Under the pieces are notes generated by a model that saw nothing but the letters and a program-made list of their open reading frames with translations, was not told where the DNA came from and searched no databases. The translations under genes were made by a program, and so were the position numbers. A stretch of DNA of 52,132 nt from an uncultured archaeon (lineage in GTDB: Archaea; Nanobdellota; Nanobdellia; Pacearchaeales; GW2011-AR1). Location: positions 1-52,132 of the forward strand of contig CAKZRD010000004.1 of NCBI GenBank assembly GCA_937143345.1, given 5' to 3'. Shown in pieces: positions 15,591-23,847 of this stretch (position 1 is the stretch's first letter; every line of letters starts with the position of its first letter).

Positions 15591-15772
15591 TTTGTTTTAA
15601 TAGCAAATTTTCCTTTTGAATTTATTTTCATCTTTTTTGCAATAATAGATTTTTCTATGTCGAATACATTTATTTCCCCTTTAAAATTTTCAATGTTTTG
15701 ACTTTCTCCACAATTTGGGCATTTCTCTTCTTCATAAATTCTTCTGCAATTTAAACATGCTCTTTCTTTCAT
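15587..15772 (-). CDS. spt4: Transcription elongation factor Spt4 (RpoE'')
   Basis: The 61-aa zinc-ribbon protein has the ligands CLNCRRIYEEEKCPNC near the N-terminus and ends with the short strand 'GKFAIKTK'. Spt4 pairs with Spt5 to make RNA polymerase processive. It overlaps both neighbours, rpo7 and eS24, by ATGA. Confidence 0.93.
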   Translation of the reverse strand: MKERACLNCRRIYEEEKCPNCGESQNIENFKGEINVFDIEKSIIAKKMKINSKGKFAIKTK

Positions 15773-16362
15773 TTTTTCTTTGATTCTTTTTTAGTTTCTT
15801 TTTTTTCTTTATCCGCCGCTCTTTTTTCTTTTTCTTTATCTGCAATTACCCATTCAATTTTCCCAAGACCTTGTTGTCTCATTGTAAGACCTATTTTAAC
15901 ATCATCTGTTTTTTGAGAAATTGCGATAACTCTCGCCAAGCACCTATCTCCCACATTCAAGCTTCTTTTAGTTTCTTTTCCAGTTAATGAACCGCTTTTA
16001 GAAAACGAAACAAAATCTTCCATTGCCTGTGAAATATGAATCATTCCTTTTGCAACCCCTAAATCCATAAATGCACCAAAAGAAGTTATTTCCTGAACAT
16101 TGCAAAAAAGTAGTTCTTGAAGAACAGGTTTAAAAACGATTATTTTAAATAAAGATTTGTAATATACTGCCCCGTCTTCTGGAATAATGACTCCATCTCG
16201 AACATCTAAAACATCAAGAACATCTATAACAACTCCTATCTCTCTATCCTGAAAGTTTTCATAACTTTTTTTTAATTGATTTTCAACAGCTTCAAAACTA
16301 TCTAAATTAAAAAGAGAAGGTTCAACTCTTACATAGTCTTCAACAGTTAAAACATAAAACAT
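15769..16362 (-). CDS. rpoE: DNA-directed RNA polymerase subunit Rpo7 (RpoE)
   Basis: The 197-aa subunit has the Rpo7 N-terminal RNP-like domain ('MFYVLTVEDYVRVEPSLF') and an S1 OB domain ('NVQEITSFGAFMDLGVAKGMIHISQAMEDFVSF'). It forms the polymerase stalk with Rpo4, which is not in this window. The C-terminus carries an unusual lysine/glutamate-rich tail of about 25 residues (KEKEKRAADKEKKETKKESKKK). It heads the rpo7-spt4-eS24-eS31 operon. Confidence 0.95.
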   Translation of the reverse strand: MFYVLTVEDYVRVEPSLFNLDSFEAVENQLKKSYENFQDREIGVVIDVLDVLDVRDGVIIPEDGAVYYKSLFKIIVFKPVLQELLFCNVQEITSFGAFMDLGVAKGMIHISQAMEDFVSFSKSGSLTGKETKRSLNVGDRCLARVIAISQKTDDVKIGLTMRQQGLGKIEWVIADKEKEKRAADKEKKETKKESKKK

Positions 16363-16393
16363 TTTTTTAATAGTTTTGATTGATTTTTAAACT

Positions 16394-16963
16394 TTATGTT
16401 TCAAATTCAAACTTTTTATTTTCAAATTTTTTAATGAGAAAAGATGAAAAGTCATAATCTTTGTTTATATTTTCAGTTGTTGATAAAAATATTTCAAGTT
16501 CGTCAACATTATCTTTCCAAAAAAATTTAAGCTTTCTAATAAATTTTTCATACTCTTTTAAAGTTTCGTGGATAGAAATAATTAAATCAGTTTTATTTCC
16601 ATTTCCTTCCCCTTTAATAAAAAGGATAATCTCGGGTTGGGTTTTTATAAAATTTGTTGTTTCTTCGAATTCTTTCTTTTTTGAATAATCTTTCCATCGA
16701 TACATAATAACTGCATGAACATTAAATCCTAATTTAGAGAAGTCAACTAATGAAAGATATTTTCTAATTATTCCAAGATTTTCAAGTTTTTTTCTTATTT
16801 TTAATATTGTTTGTCTACTAGTGTTTACCTTTCTTGCAATTTCTTGATCTGATTTTTTACAATTTTTTATTATTTCTAAAAGAACTTCAGTTTCTCTCCT
16901 AGTTAGATCTTTCATATCAGTTATATTTACACTTTGTTTAAAAATTTTTCCTTTTTTTAACAT
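16394..16963 (-). CDS. Lrp/AsnC-type transcriptional regulator
   Basis: An N-terminal winged helix is visible ('RRETEVLLEIIKNCKKSDQEIARKVNTSRQTILKIRKKLENLGIIRKY'), followed by a divergent ligand-sensing part with 'LGFNVHAVIMYRW'. The ORF track begins at 16993. However, the shared TATA box at 16999-17008 predicts a transcript start near 16978, so the ATG at 16963 (MLKKGKIFKQ) is the first usable one; 16915 (MKDLTRRET) is also possible. It is divergent from groES-groEL and could regulate them, which is inference from position only. Confidence 0.8.
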   Translation of the reverse strand: MLKKGKIFKQSVNITDMKDLTRRETEVLLEIIKNCKKSDQEIARKVNTSRQTILKIRKKLENLGIIRKYLSLVDFSKLGFNVHAVIMYRWKDYSKKKEFEETTNFIKTQPEIILFIKGEGNGNKTDLIISIHETLKEYEKFIRKLKFFWKDNVDELEIFLSTTENINKDYDFSSFLIKKFENKKFEFET

Positions 16964-16998
16964 TTTGTAAAGAAATAATAAGAAAAAAGACAAAAAAG

Positions 16999-17008
16999 TT
17001 TATAAATA
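16999..17008. promoter_or_regulatory. Shared TATA region between the AsnC-type regulator and groES
   Basis: GTTTATAAATAAAC is nearly palindromic and reads as a TATA box on both strands. It lies about 46 nt before the groES ATG and about 40 nt before the preferred ATG of the divergent regulator. I found no CIRCE element here. Confidence 0.5.
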
Positions 17009-17048
17009 AACTATATTTTTTCTAATTAATTAAAATTTTATTTAAAAA

Positions 17049-17324
17049 ATGAAAGTTATACCTTTTGGAGAGAGAGTTCTTTTAAGAATAGAAAAAGCGA
17101 AAGAAGAGAGAACAAAAGGAGGGATTTACCTTCCGAAATCTGATGAAGAAAAAAAACAAGGCGTTATTGTTTCTATTGGTAAAGATAAAGATGGTAAAGA
17201 TCTTCCATTAAAAATAGGTGAAACAGTTTTATATGCTGGTTATTCAAATGAAGATATTGAAATTGATGGGAAAAAACATGTTATCGTAGAATTTAAAGAT
17301 ATTATAGCAAGATTGGAGGAATAA
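17049..17324 (+). CDS. groES: Co-chaperonin GroES
   Basis: The 91-aa bacterial-type co-chaperonin has the expected start 'MKVIPFGERVLLRIEKAKEERTKGGIYLP', the flexible mobile loop, and 'GETVLYAGYSNEDIEIDGKKHVIVEFKDIIARLE' at the end. It caps the GroEL cage. The stop is directly followed by the groEL ATG, with GGAGG at the end of groES as its ribosome-binding site. Confidence 0.97.
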   Translation: MKVIPFGERVLLRIEKAKEERTKGGIYLPKSDEEKKQGVIVSIGKDKDGKDLPLKIGETVLYAGYSNEDIEIDGKKHVIVEFKDIIARLEE

Positions 17325-18947
17325 ATGGCAGATACAAAACAAATAATTTTTGGGGATAATGCAAGGCAAGCATTAGTTAGAGGAATTGATAAAGTAGCGA
17401 ATACAGTTAAAGTTACACTTGGACCTTCTGGAAGAACAGTTATTTTAGACAGAAATAGTCCTCTTGTTTCGAATGACGGAGTTACAATAGCAAAAGAGAT
17501 TGAGCTTAAAGACAAGTTTGAAAATATAGGCGCAAAATTAATTAAAGAAATTTCTTCTAAAACACAAGACGCTGCCGGAGACGGAACCACTACAGCTATT
17601 ATTTTAGGTCAGTCAATAATCAAAGAAGGAATGAAAAATATTGCTGCTGGAGCAAACCCTATAGAAATTAAGAGAGGTTTAGAAAAAGCTTCAAAAAAAA
17701 TAATTGATTATTTAAGAAAAAAAAGTGTTGAAGTCAAAGATAAAAAAACAATTTCTCAGGTAGCAAGCATTTCTGCAAACAACGACGAAGAAATAGGAAA
17801 TTTAATTGCAGAAGCAATGGAAAAGGTTGGAAATGAAGGAATTATTACTGTTGAAGATGGGAAAAGTACTGAAACAACGTTGGAGGTAGTTGAAGGTATG
17901 CAGTTTGATAAGGGTTTTATTTCTCCGTATATGGTTACGGATAGTGAAAAAATGATTGCAGAATTAGAAGATTCCTATATTTTAATTACAAATAAAAAAA
18001 TAAGTTCTATAAAACAAATTGTTCATGTTCTTGAAAGTGTTGCTCAAGAAGGCAAATCTCTTTTAATAATTTGTGAGGATTTAGAAGGAGAGGCATTAGC
18101 AGCGATAATAATTAATTTATTAAAAGGAACAGTAAAATGTTGTGCTGTCAAAGCCCCAGGTTTCGGTGACGAACAAAAAGAAATTTTAGAAGATCTTGCC
18201 ATAATAACAGGGGGAAAAGTTATAACAGAAGAAAAAGGATTAAAACTTGAAGAAGTTGGAGAAGATGTTCTAGGGAGTGCAAGAAGAGTCGTTGTTCATG
18301 AAGATAAAACGACAATTATTGAGGGGAGAGGTGATAAAAAAGATATAGAAAAAAGAATTAAAACAATTGAGAATCAAATAAAAAATACAGATTCAAATTA
18401 CAAAAAAGAAGATTTAAAGAAGAGATTAGCTAAATTAGGAAAAGGGGTTGCTGTAATTAAAGTCGGTGCTTCGACAGAGACAGAACTTGAAGAGAAAAAG
18501 TTAAGAATCGATGATGCTTTGAATGCTACGAGGGCCGCTGTAGAAGAAGGTGTTATTGTAGGTGGTGGTGTTTCATTATTAAGAGCAAAAAAAATTTTAG
18601 AAGATAGTTATATAGAAAAAGAGTTTGAAAAAGATGAAAAAGTAGGATTAAACATTTTAAGAAAAGTTTTAGAAGAACCAATAAAACAAATTGTGAAAAA
18701 TTCAGGAAAAGATGAATCAGAGGTTTTAGTCAAGGTTAAAGAAGATAAAAAAGAAAATTTCGGTTATAACGCTAAAACAGGAATGTTTGAAGATTTATTT
18801 CAAGCAGGAGTTATTGATCCAACGAAAGTTGTAAGATCCGCTCTACAAAATTCTGTTTCTGTTTCTAGCTTAGTTTTAACAACAGAAGCGCTTGTTGCCG
18901 ATTTTGAAGAGAAAAAAGACAAAGTTAGTGAAACGATAATAATTTAA
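17325..18947 (+). CDS. groEL: Group I chaperonin GroEL
   Basis: The 540-aa chaperonin is clearly the bacterial type: '[14 protein letters not shown]', '[13 protein letters not shown]' with the ATPase Asp, '[14 protein letters not shown]' and '[24 protein letters not shown]'. The C-terminus ends '[11 protein letters not shown]' without the Gly-Gly-Met tail typical of bacteria. Group I chaperonins in archaea are acquired genes, known in Methanosarcina and some DPANN lineages. No thermosome gene is visible in this window. Confidence 0.97.
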   Translation: MADTKQIIFGDNARQALVRGIDKVANTVKVTLGPSGRTVILDRNSPLVSNDGVTIAKEIELKDKFENIGAKLIKEISSKTQDAAGDGTTTAIILGQSIIKEGMKNIAAGANPIEIKRGLEKASKKIIDYLRKKSVEVKDKKTISQVASISANNDEEIGNLIAEAMEKVGNEGIITVEDGKSTETTLEVVEGMQFDKGFISPYMVTDSEKMIAELEDSYILITNKKISSIKQIVHVLESVAQEGKSLLIICEDLEGEALAAIIINLLKGTVKCCAVKAPGFGDEQKEILEDLAIITGGKVITEEKGLKLEEVGEDVLGSARRVVVHEDKTTIIEGRGDKKDIEKRIKTIENQIKNTDSNYKKEDLKKRLAKLGKGVAVIKVGASTETELEEKKLRIDDALNATRAAVEEGVIVGGGVSLLRAKKILEDSYIEKEFEKDEKVGLNILRKVLEEPIKQIVKNSGKDESEVLVKVKEDKKENFGYNAKTGMFEDLFQAGVIDPTKVVRSALQNSVSVSSLVLTTEALVADFEEKKDKVSETIII

Positions 18948-18969
18948 AAAACTTTTTTCTTATTTTTTT

Positions 18970-19494
18970 ATGAGGATAAATAAAGAAAATTTAAGTGAAA
19001 CAAAAGAAGCTGCAAAATTTCTCCTTGGAAAAATTATTTGTAGAAAAATAAGGAGCAAAATTTTAAGAGCGAAGATTGTTGAAACAGAAGCTTATTTTGA
19101 TGAGAAAGACCCAGCATCTCGTGCTTGTCAAAACGGAGATTTAAAAAAAACAATGCAAATGAAAAAAGGAACAATTTTAGTTTATGGTGTTCATAACAAT
19201 TGGCTTTTAAACATCGTTTGTGGAGATGAGGGAAAAGCAGAAGCTGTTCTTATTAGGGCGATTGAGCCATTAAACTTCGATGGAAAAACAAAAGGTCCCG
19301 GTTTATTAACCAAAGCATTAAAAATAGATAAAAAATTACATAAAAAAAACATTTTCTCTTCGGAAGAATTTTGGATTGAAGAAAATAAAGAAGAGTTTAA
19401 AATTATTGAGAGTTTTAGAATAGGTGTAAAAAAAGATTTAAATGAAAAATTAAGATTTTATATAAAAGATAATAAATTCGTTAGTAAAAAATGA
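18970..19494 (+). CDS. 3-methyladenine DNA glycosylase (AAG/MPG family)
   Basis: The 174-aa protein matches the AAG family: 'AAKFLLGKIICRK', 'AKIVETEAYFDEKDPASRA' with the catalytic Glu of VETEAY, 'GTILVYGVHNNWLLNIVCGDEGKAEAVLIRAIEPL' and 'KGPGLLTKAL'. It removes alkylated purines from DNA. It follows groEL by 22 nt and may be read from that transcript. It overlaps the Sfm1-like gene by ATGA. Confidence 0.92.
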   Translation: MRINKENLSETKEAAKFLLGKIICRKIRSKILRAKIVETEAYFDEKDPASRACQNGDLKKTMQMKKGTILVYGVHNNWLLNIVCGDEGKAEAVLIRAIEPLNFDGKTKGPGLLTKALKIDKKLHKKNIFSSEEFWIEENKEEFKIIESFRIGVKKDLNEKLRFYIKDNKFVSKK

Positions 19495-20072
19495 AGTTTG
19501 TTATAGAACATTTGGAAAAAAGAGTTTGGCCATGGTGTTTAATTGAGTATGAAAGTATTAAAGATATCGTAGGAAAAGAAAAACTTATTTTTACGAATAT
19601 AAAAAGAAGAAACAAAAATTTAGAAAAACTTGGGAAATGTTTTAAAGAAAGATTTTTTAAGATTGTTCTTGAAAAAAATATAAATCCAAAAAAAGTTTGT
19701 GTTTTTGATCCGCAAGCAAAAAAAACTATTTCTCCAAATGAAGCTAAAGAGTTTGATTATTTTGTTTTCGGAGGAATTTTAGGAGATCATCCACCAAAAA
19801 AGAGAACAAAAAAAGAATTATCGCCAACATTAAAAGGTTGTATTTTTAGAAATCTCGGTAAGAAACAATTTCCTACAGATAATGCCGTTCTTGTTGTAAA
19901 AAAAATAATTGAAGGAAAAAAGTTCAAAGATTTAAATTTTAAAGACAAACTAGAAATAAAAATTAATGAAATTGAAAGTGTTGAACTTCCTTTTAGATAC
20001 ATGATCGAAGAAGAAAAACCATTTATAAGAGAAAAACTTTTAAATTACATAAAGAGAAAAAGGAAATTTTAA
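19491..20072 (+). CDS. SPOUT-class methyltransferase of the Sfm1/DUF431 family
   Basis: The 193-aa protein matches the Sfm1 family: 'MKFVIEHLEKRVWPWCLIEYESI', 'VCVFDPQAKKTISPNEAKEFDYFVFGGILGDHPPKKRTKEL', 'RNLGKKQFPTDNAVLVVK' and 'ESVELPFRYMIEEEKPFI'. The glycine-rich segment and 'RNLGKKQFPTD' form the trefoil-knot SAM site. Yeast Sfm1 methylates an arginine of ribosomal protein uS3; the archaeal substrate is not known to me. It overlaps the DNA glycosylase by ATGA and the convergent MEMO gene by 4 nt at the 3' end. Confidence 0.87.
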   Translation: MKFVIEHLEKRVWPWCLIEYESIKDIVGKEKLIFTNIKRRNKNLEKLGKCFKERFFKIVLEKNINPKKVCVFDPQAKKTISPNEAKEFDYFVFGGILGDHPPKKRTKKELSPTLKGCIFRNLGKKQFPTDNAVLVVKKIIEGKKFKDLNFKDKLEIKINEIESVELPFRYMIEEEKPFIREKLLNYIKRKRKF

Positions 20073-20776
20073 AAAATAAAAGAAGCATAACCAACGACAG
20101 AACTTTTATCTCCAGTGACATCTCCAGAATTTTTGTATTGAATTAATTTCGGTTTCCAATTATTTATTTTACAAAGATTAATTAAAATTAACAAAGGAAA
20201 AACTCCGCATGCAGAATTTTCTTCATTTAAGAAAAATTTTTCTTCTAAGTTTTCTATAGCCATTATTGTTTTTTTGTCTTTTTTTATTGCTTCTTCATAA
20301 GGTAAAAAATGAGACAAATCCGTCGAAAAAACAAAATCACCTTCGAGTTTTGAAATCTTTTCTGCTATATTTTTTGATTCTTCCGGGGAAATATAACTAA
20401 CTATTAGTGGAAGAATTTCTTTATATTTGAGAAATTGTAAAAAAGGAATTTGATTAAAAATTGAATGCTCTCTAGAAAAATCAATTTGTGGAAAATCAGA
20501 AGAAGAAACCTTAATTTTTCCGAGCGGAGTTTCAATGAATTCTTTTAAATAAGAAAAAACGCCTTTAATATTGTAATAATGGTTTGGACCGAGGACAATT
20601 GCTTTTTTATTTTTTGAATTTTTTAAAAAAGAAAACCCTTTTCCTGCAATTTCTCCAGAATATTGATATCCTGCATGAGGAACAATTATACCATTAAATT
20701 TCTCTTTTCTTTTGTCTTTTAAAAATAAGGAAAGAGCTTTTTTTAGTTTTTCTTTGTTTTGTAGATACCAATTCAT
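20069..20776 (-). CDS. MEMO1-family protein (AmmeMemoRadiSam system protein B)
   Basis: The 235-aa protein has the MEMO pattern: 'GIIVPHAGYQYSGEIAGKGF', 'KAIVLGPNHYY', 'EHSIFNQIPFLQFL', 'FVFSTDLSHFLPYEEAIKKD' and 'ACGVFPLLILINLC'. The conserved His and Asp residues resemble a metal-dependent dioxygenase active site. It is divergent from, and 33 bp away from, its radical SAM partner gene, and the third component (AMMECR1) is at 13.2-13.8 kb. The three proteins are predicted to work in one system of unknown product. Confidence 0.93.
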   Translation of the reverse strand: MNWYLQNKEKLKKALSLFLKDKRKEKFNGIIVPHAGYQYSGEIAGKGFSFLKNSKNKKAIVLGPNHYYNIKGVFSYLKEFIETPLGKIKVSSSDFPQIDFSREHSIFNQIPFLQFLKYKEILPLIVSYISPEESKNIAEKISKLEGDFVFSTDLSHFLPYEEAIKKDKKTIMAIENLEEKFFLNEENSACGVFPLLILINLCKINNWKPKLIQYKNSGDVTGDKSSVVGYASFIF

Positions 20777-20809
20777 AAGAAATATAAATATTTAAAGTTT
20801 AAAATAATT
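20777..20809. promoter_or_regulatory. 33-bp divergent promoter between MEMO and the AmmeMemoRadiSam radical SAM gene
   Basis: AGAAATATAAATATTTAAAG and the following TTTAAAATAATT hold TATA-like elements on both strands within 33 bp. Each is about 15-27 nt from its ATG, so both transcripts should be leaderless and share control. Confidence 0.5.
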
Positions 20810-21685
20810 ATGGAAAAAGCAATTTTTTATAAAAAGGAAGAAAATTTTGTAAAGTGTTTTGCTTGTAACCACAAATGTTCAATTTCTGAAGGAAAAAAAG
20901 GATTTTGTGGTGTAAGAAAGAATATAGACGGAGATTTGTTTCTTTTGACATATGGAAAAGTTTCAGCAGAACATATTGATCCAATAGAAAAGAAGCCACT
21001 TTATCATTTTTTGCCAGGGAGTTTTAGTTATTCTATCGGAGGATTTGGGTGTAATTTTCTTTGTCCATGGTGTCAAAATTTTGAAATTTCTCAATGTAAA
21101 AAAAGTTTTTGTGTAAAAAAAAGAAAACCAGAAGAAATAGTGAAATCTGCTTTAGAATATTCTTGTCCTTCAATTTCTTATACTTACAATGAACCTTCAA
21201 TATGGGCAGAGTTTGTTTACGATATTTCAAAATTAGCAAAGAAAAACAATTTAAAAAATGTTTGGGTTACGAATGGTTATTTTTCCGAGGAAGTTCTTAA
21301 CTTTTTCATGAAAGAAAAATTAATAGATGCTATGAATATCGATTTAAAAGCATTTAAAAAAGAAACCTACGAAAAATATTGTGGGGCAAATCTTAAAAAA
21401 ATTTTAAATTCAATAAAAAAAGCACACAAGAAAAAAATTCATATTGAAATAACTAGTTTAATAATACCAAATTTAAATGATTCTGAAAAAGAATTAAAAG
21501 AAATGGCAAAGTTTATTTTTTCTTTAGATAAAAGAGGTGAAGTTCCTTGGCATATTTCAAGATTTTTTCCGATGTATAAATTTTGTGACGAAAAATATTT
21601 TATTACTCCTTTAGAAAAATTGAAAAAAGCCGAAGATATAGGAAAAAATGAAGGACTTAAATATATTTATTTAGGGAATGTTTAG
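20810..21685 (+). CDS. AmmeMemoRadiSam system radical SAM enzyme
   Basis: The 291-aa protein is a radical SAM enzyme with CNFLCPWC (CX3CX2C, about residues 82-89). An N-terminal cysteine cluster, CFACNHKCSISEGKKGFCGVRKN, is typical of this PflA-like subfamily. 'HIDPIEKKPLYHFLPGS', 'TYNEPSIWAEF' and 'WHISRFFPMYK' match AmmeMemoRadiSam enzymes closely. It presumably transfers a radical or modifies a substrate with MEMO and AMMECR1. The gene is divergent from MEMO and ends just before tRNA-Gln on the other strand. Confidence 0.95.
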   Translation: MEKAIFYKKEENFVKCFACNHKCSISEGKKGFCGVRKNIDGDLFLLTYGKVSAEHIDPIEKKPLYHFLPGSFSYSIGGFGCNFLCPWCQNFEISQCKKSFCVKKRKPEEIVKSALEYSCPSISYTYNEPSIWAEFVYDISKLAKKNNLKNVWVTNGYFSEEVLNFFMKEKLIDAMNIDLKAFKKETYEKYCGANLKKILNSIKKAHKKKIHIEITSLIIPNLNDSEKELKEMAKFIFSLDKRGEVPWHISRFFPMYKFCDEKYFITPLEKLKKAEDIGKNEGLKYIYLGNV

Positions 21686-21722
21686 TAAAATTAAAAAATT
21701 TATTTTTTGCAGAATGTAAAAG

Positions 21723-21795
21723 TAGCCCCACCAGGATTCGAACCTGGGCCACAGCCTCCAAAGGGCTGTATCCTTGACCGCTAGACGATGGGGCT
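21723..21795 (-). tRNA. tRNA-Gln (anticodon TTG)
   Basis: The minus strand gives a full 73-nt cloverleaf: acceptor AGCCCCA/TGGGGCT with discriminator A, D-arm with TAGCGGTCAAGGA, anticodon stem CAGCC/GGCTG around loop CTTTGGA (anticodon TTG, Gln), and T-arm CCAGG-TTCGAAT-CCTGG. CCA is not encoded. No intron is seen. Confidence 0.92.
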
Positions 21796-21838
21796 ATAAA
21801 TTACACAATATAAAAACAAAAACTATTTTTAAGTTTTC

Positions 21839-22840
21839 TTATTTCCATTCAACTTTGACAATATCTGTTCTTTCCCGAGGATTGAAATCAGCTTTATTTA
21901 ATTCTTCTGGCTTGAAGAAAATCTTTTTTTCAAACATCTTTAAACCAAGATAAGCAATCATCGCGGCATTATCTAAAAGAAATTGTTTTTCAGGAATAAA
22001 AAGTTTACATCCCCTTTCTTTACACATTATCTTACACATTTCTTGAAGACGAGAATTACAAGCAACACCCCCACCTAATAAAAGTTCTTTTTTTCCTAAA
22101 TGAGCCAATGCTCTTTCAGCTGCTTCTACAAGCATAGCAAAAGATGTTTCTTGCATAGAAAAAGCTAAATCTTCTTTTTTTTCTCCTTTATTTTTTAAAT
22201 GAATAAGTTTCGCGAGTATTCCAGAAAAAGAAACATCCATTCCCTTTATAGGGTAAGAAATTTCGAGATATTTTTTTCCTTTTTTTGCCATTTCTTCTAT
22301 TTTCGGACCTCCTGGAAATCCAATTCCTAATTCTCTTGCAAAACAATCTATAAAGTTTCCTATTCCTAAATCAAGAGTTTCTCCAAAGATACGATATTTT
22401 TTTCCTTCGTAAGCGATTATTTGAGTATTCGCTCCAGATACATAAAGTAAAACAGGGTCTTTTGCACCAGTTAGTTCACCTATTTCTAAATGAGCTATAC
22501 AATGGTTAACGCAAACAAGGGGAATTTTAAAGGAAGAAGATATTTTTTTTGCGAAAATCATTCCTTCTTTTAAGCACGGAGCCAAACCTGGAGAAGAAGA
22601 AACAGCAACGGCAATAATTTCTTTTTCATTTATTTTTGTTTTTTCAAGAGCCTTTTTAAAAAGAAATTCAGCAATCTTCATATGATGTTTTCCTAATTCT
22701 GTAGGAATTAAACCACCTTTTTCCGTAGTAAAAACATCTTTTATGTTACAAAGAATTTTTTTTGTTTTTTTTTCAATAAAAGAAATACCAAAAGTATGTG
22801 CCGTGCATTCTATTCCAAGAAGATAATTTTTTTTTACCAT
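21839..22840 (-). CDS. kae1: tRNA N6-threonylcarbamoyladenosine synthase subunit Kae1/TsaD
   Basis: The 333-aa ASKHA-fold protein carries the Kae1/TsaD signatures: 'LLGIECTAHTFGISF', 'GGLIPTELGKHHMKIAEFLF' (metal-binding HxxxH region), 'AVAVSSSPGLAPCLKEGM', 'VLLYVSGANTQI', 'ELLLGGGVACNSRLQEM' and 'LLDNAAMIAYLGLKMF'. It transfers threonylcarbamoyl to A37 of ANN-decoding tRNAs. Archaeal proteins are often fused to the Bud32 kinase; this one stops after the Kae1 domain. It is the last gene of a minus-strand run with Dph2 upstream. Confidence 0.96.
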   Translation of the reverse strand: MVKKNYLLGIECTAHTFGISFIEKKTKKILCNIKDVFTTEKGGLIPTELGKHHMKIAEFLFKKALEKTKINEKEIIAVAVSSSPGLAPCLKEGMIFAKKISSSFKIPLVCVNHCIAHLEIGELTGAKDPVLLYVSGANTQIIAYEGKKYRIFGETLDLGIGNFIDCFARELGIGFPGGPKIEEMAKKGKKYLEISYPIKGMDVSFSGILAKLIHLKNKGEKKEDLAFSMQETSFAMLVEAAERALAHLGKKELLLGGGVACNSRLQEMCKIMCKERGCKLFIPEKQFLLDNAAMIAYLGLKMFEKKIFFKPEELNKADFNPRERTDIVKVEWK

Positions 22841-22855
22841 AAGAAGTTTTTTATT

Positions 22856-23584
22856 TTATGAGTCTAAAATTTTGTAAATATTTAAAGCATCTTTTAAATT
22901 TATTAAAGGTTTTTCCGTCGATAAAATATCATCAAGTCCAATTCTTGGACAGGCAGTGTTAATCCAACAATCAATAAAGGAAAAATTTTCAAGTTCTTTT
23001 AAATCTACGAAGTCACAAACGAAAACAAAAACCTCTTTGCCTTTTTTTTCAATTTCTTTTTTAAGACTAAAGCAACTTTCCAAATAGTTCTGCCCATATT
23101 TTGTTGAAGAAATTATTCCTATTTTTTTTGCGTTTAAAAAAATTCTTAAATTTCTTTTTAATTTAGAGATTATATTTTGAATATCTTTTATTGTTAAGAT
23201 AGTTAGGCTCTTCTTTAAAGGATTAAAAACAAAAATATTTTTTCTAAAATTTTCTTTCTGAGCCAACAACAAAGAAAAAGGGTGGAAAAGGCCATCACCG
23301 ATGTATAGAATATCTGAAGAAGAATTAAAAATATCTTCTGAAAAACTATCTGAATAACAGTCACAACCCAGAATTTGTCCCTTTTTTAATGTTCTTTTTG
23401 CCTTAGTTTTTTTTATTTTTATTCCAATATTTTCTAATTGTTTTTCTATATTTTTCGTGTTAAACTGAACAGAAGAAAAAATAAAAAGAGAATTAATTTT
23501 TTTTTCTTTTAAAGATTTAATTGAATTTTCATCTAAAAAAATTTCTTCATCAAATTCACACGGGACAAAAATTATTTTTACCAT
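22856..23584 (-). CDS. dph2: Diphthamide synthase Dph2, C-terminal piece
   Basis: This 242-aa ORF carries the middle and C-terminal domains of archaeal Dph2. It has the second cluster cysteine in 'GQILGCDCYSD', 'ILYIGDGLFHPFSLLL', 'IGIISSTKYGQN', and the third cysteine in 'INTACPRIGLDD'. The enzyme adds the 3-amino-3-carboxypropyl group to EF2 histidine with a [4Fe-4S] cluster. The N-terminal third and first cysteine are in the preceding ORF in another frame, with a 7-nt overlap (ATGGTAA). It may be a natural split or an indel; inserting one A would restore a single ORF. Confidence 0.9.
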   Translation of the reverse strand: MVKIIFVPCEFDEEIFLDENSIKSLKEKKINSLFIFSSVQFNTKNIEKQLENIGIKIKKTKAKRTLKKGQILGCDCYSDSFSEDIFNSSSDILYIGDGLFHPFSLLLAQKENFRKNIFVFNPLKKSLTILTIKDIQNIISKLKRNLRIFLNAKKIGIISSTKYGQNYLESCFSLKKEIEKKGKEVFVFVCDFVDLKELENFSFIDCWINTACPRIGLDDILSTEKPLINLKDALNIYKILDS

Positions 23585-23841
23585 TCTTTTTCTTTTATAT
23601 ATTTATTATGTCCAAATTGAACAATTAAGTCAACTCCAATATTTTTAACTTGGAAAGGGATATCACAACCACCAAAGCAATTTCCAAGCCAAATAAGGAT
23701 TTTTGCTTTTGTTTTTTTCTCTAAGAATTTTGTTATATTTTCTGCTTTTTGTTTTAATCCATCGGGAAGTTGAATTAAAATTTTCTTAAATTTCCCCTTA
23801 ATTATTCTTTTAGATAAACTTTCTAAATTAAGATTATACAT
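23578..23841 (-). CDS. dph2: Diphthamide synthase Dph2, N-terminal piece
   Basis: This 87-aa ORF is the first domain of Dph2: 'ILIQLPDGLKQKAENITKFLEKKTKAKILIWLGNCFGGCDIPF' with the first cluster cysteine, then 'VDLIVQFGHNKYIKEKEW'. It stops exactly where an intact protein would continue into 'KIIFVPCEFDE', which begins the next ORF. Together the two pieces give about 329 aa, the normal length. Translation could restart at the overlapping ATG. Archaeal Dph2 is a homodimer, so two-piece assembly is plausible. Confidence 0.88.
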   Translation of the reverse strand: MYNLNLESLSKRIIKGKFKKILIQLPDGLKQKAENITKFLEKKTKAKILIWLGNCFGGCDIPFQVKNIGVDLIVQFGHNKYIKEKEW

Positions 23842-23847
23842 AAAACC

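Noticed and set aside
16964-17048. CIRCE heat-shock operator before groES
   Set aside because: No TTAGCACTC-type inverted repeat; only a palindromic TATA region.
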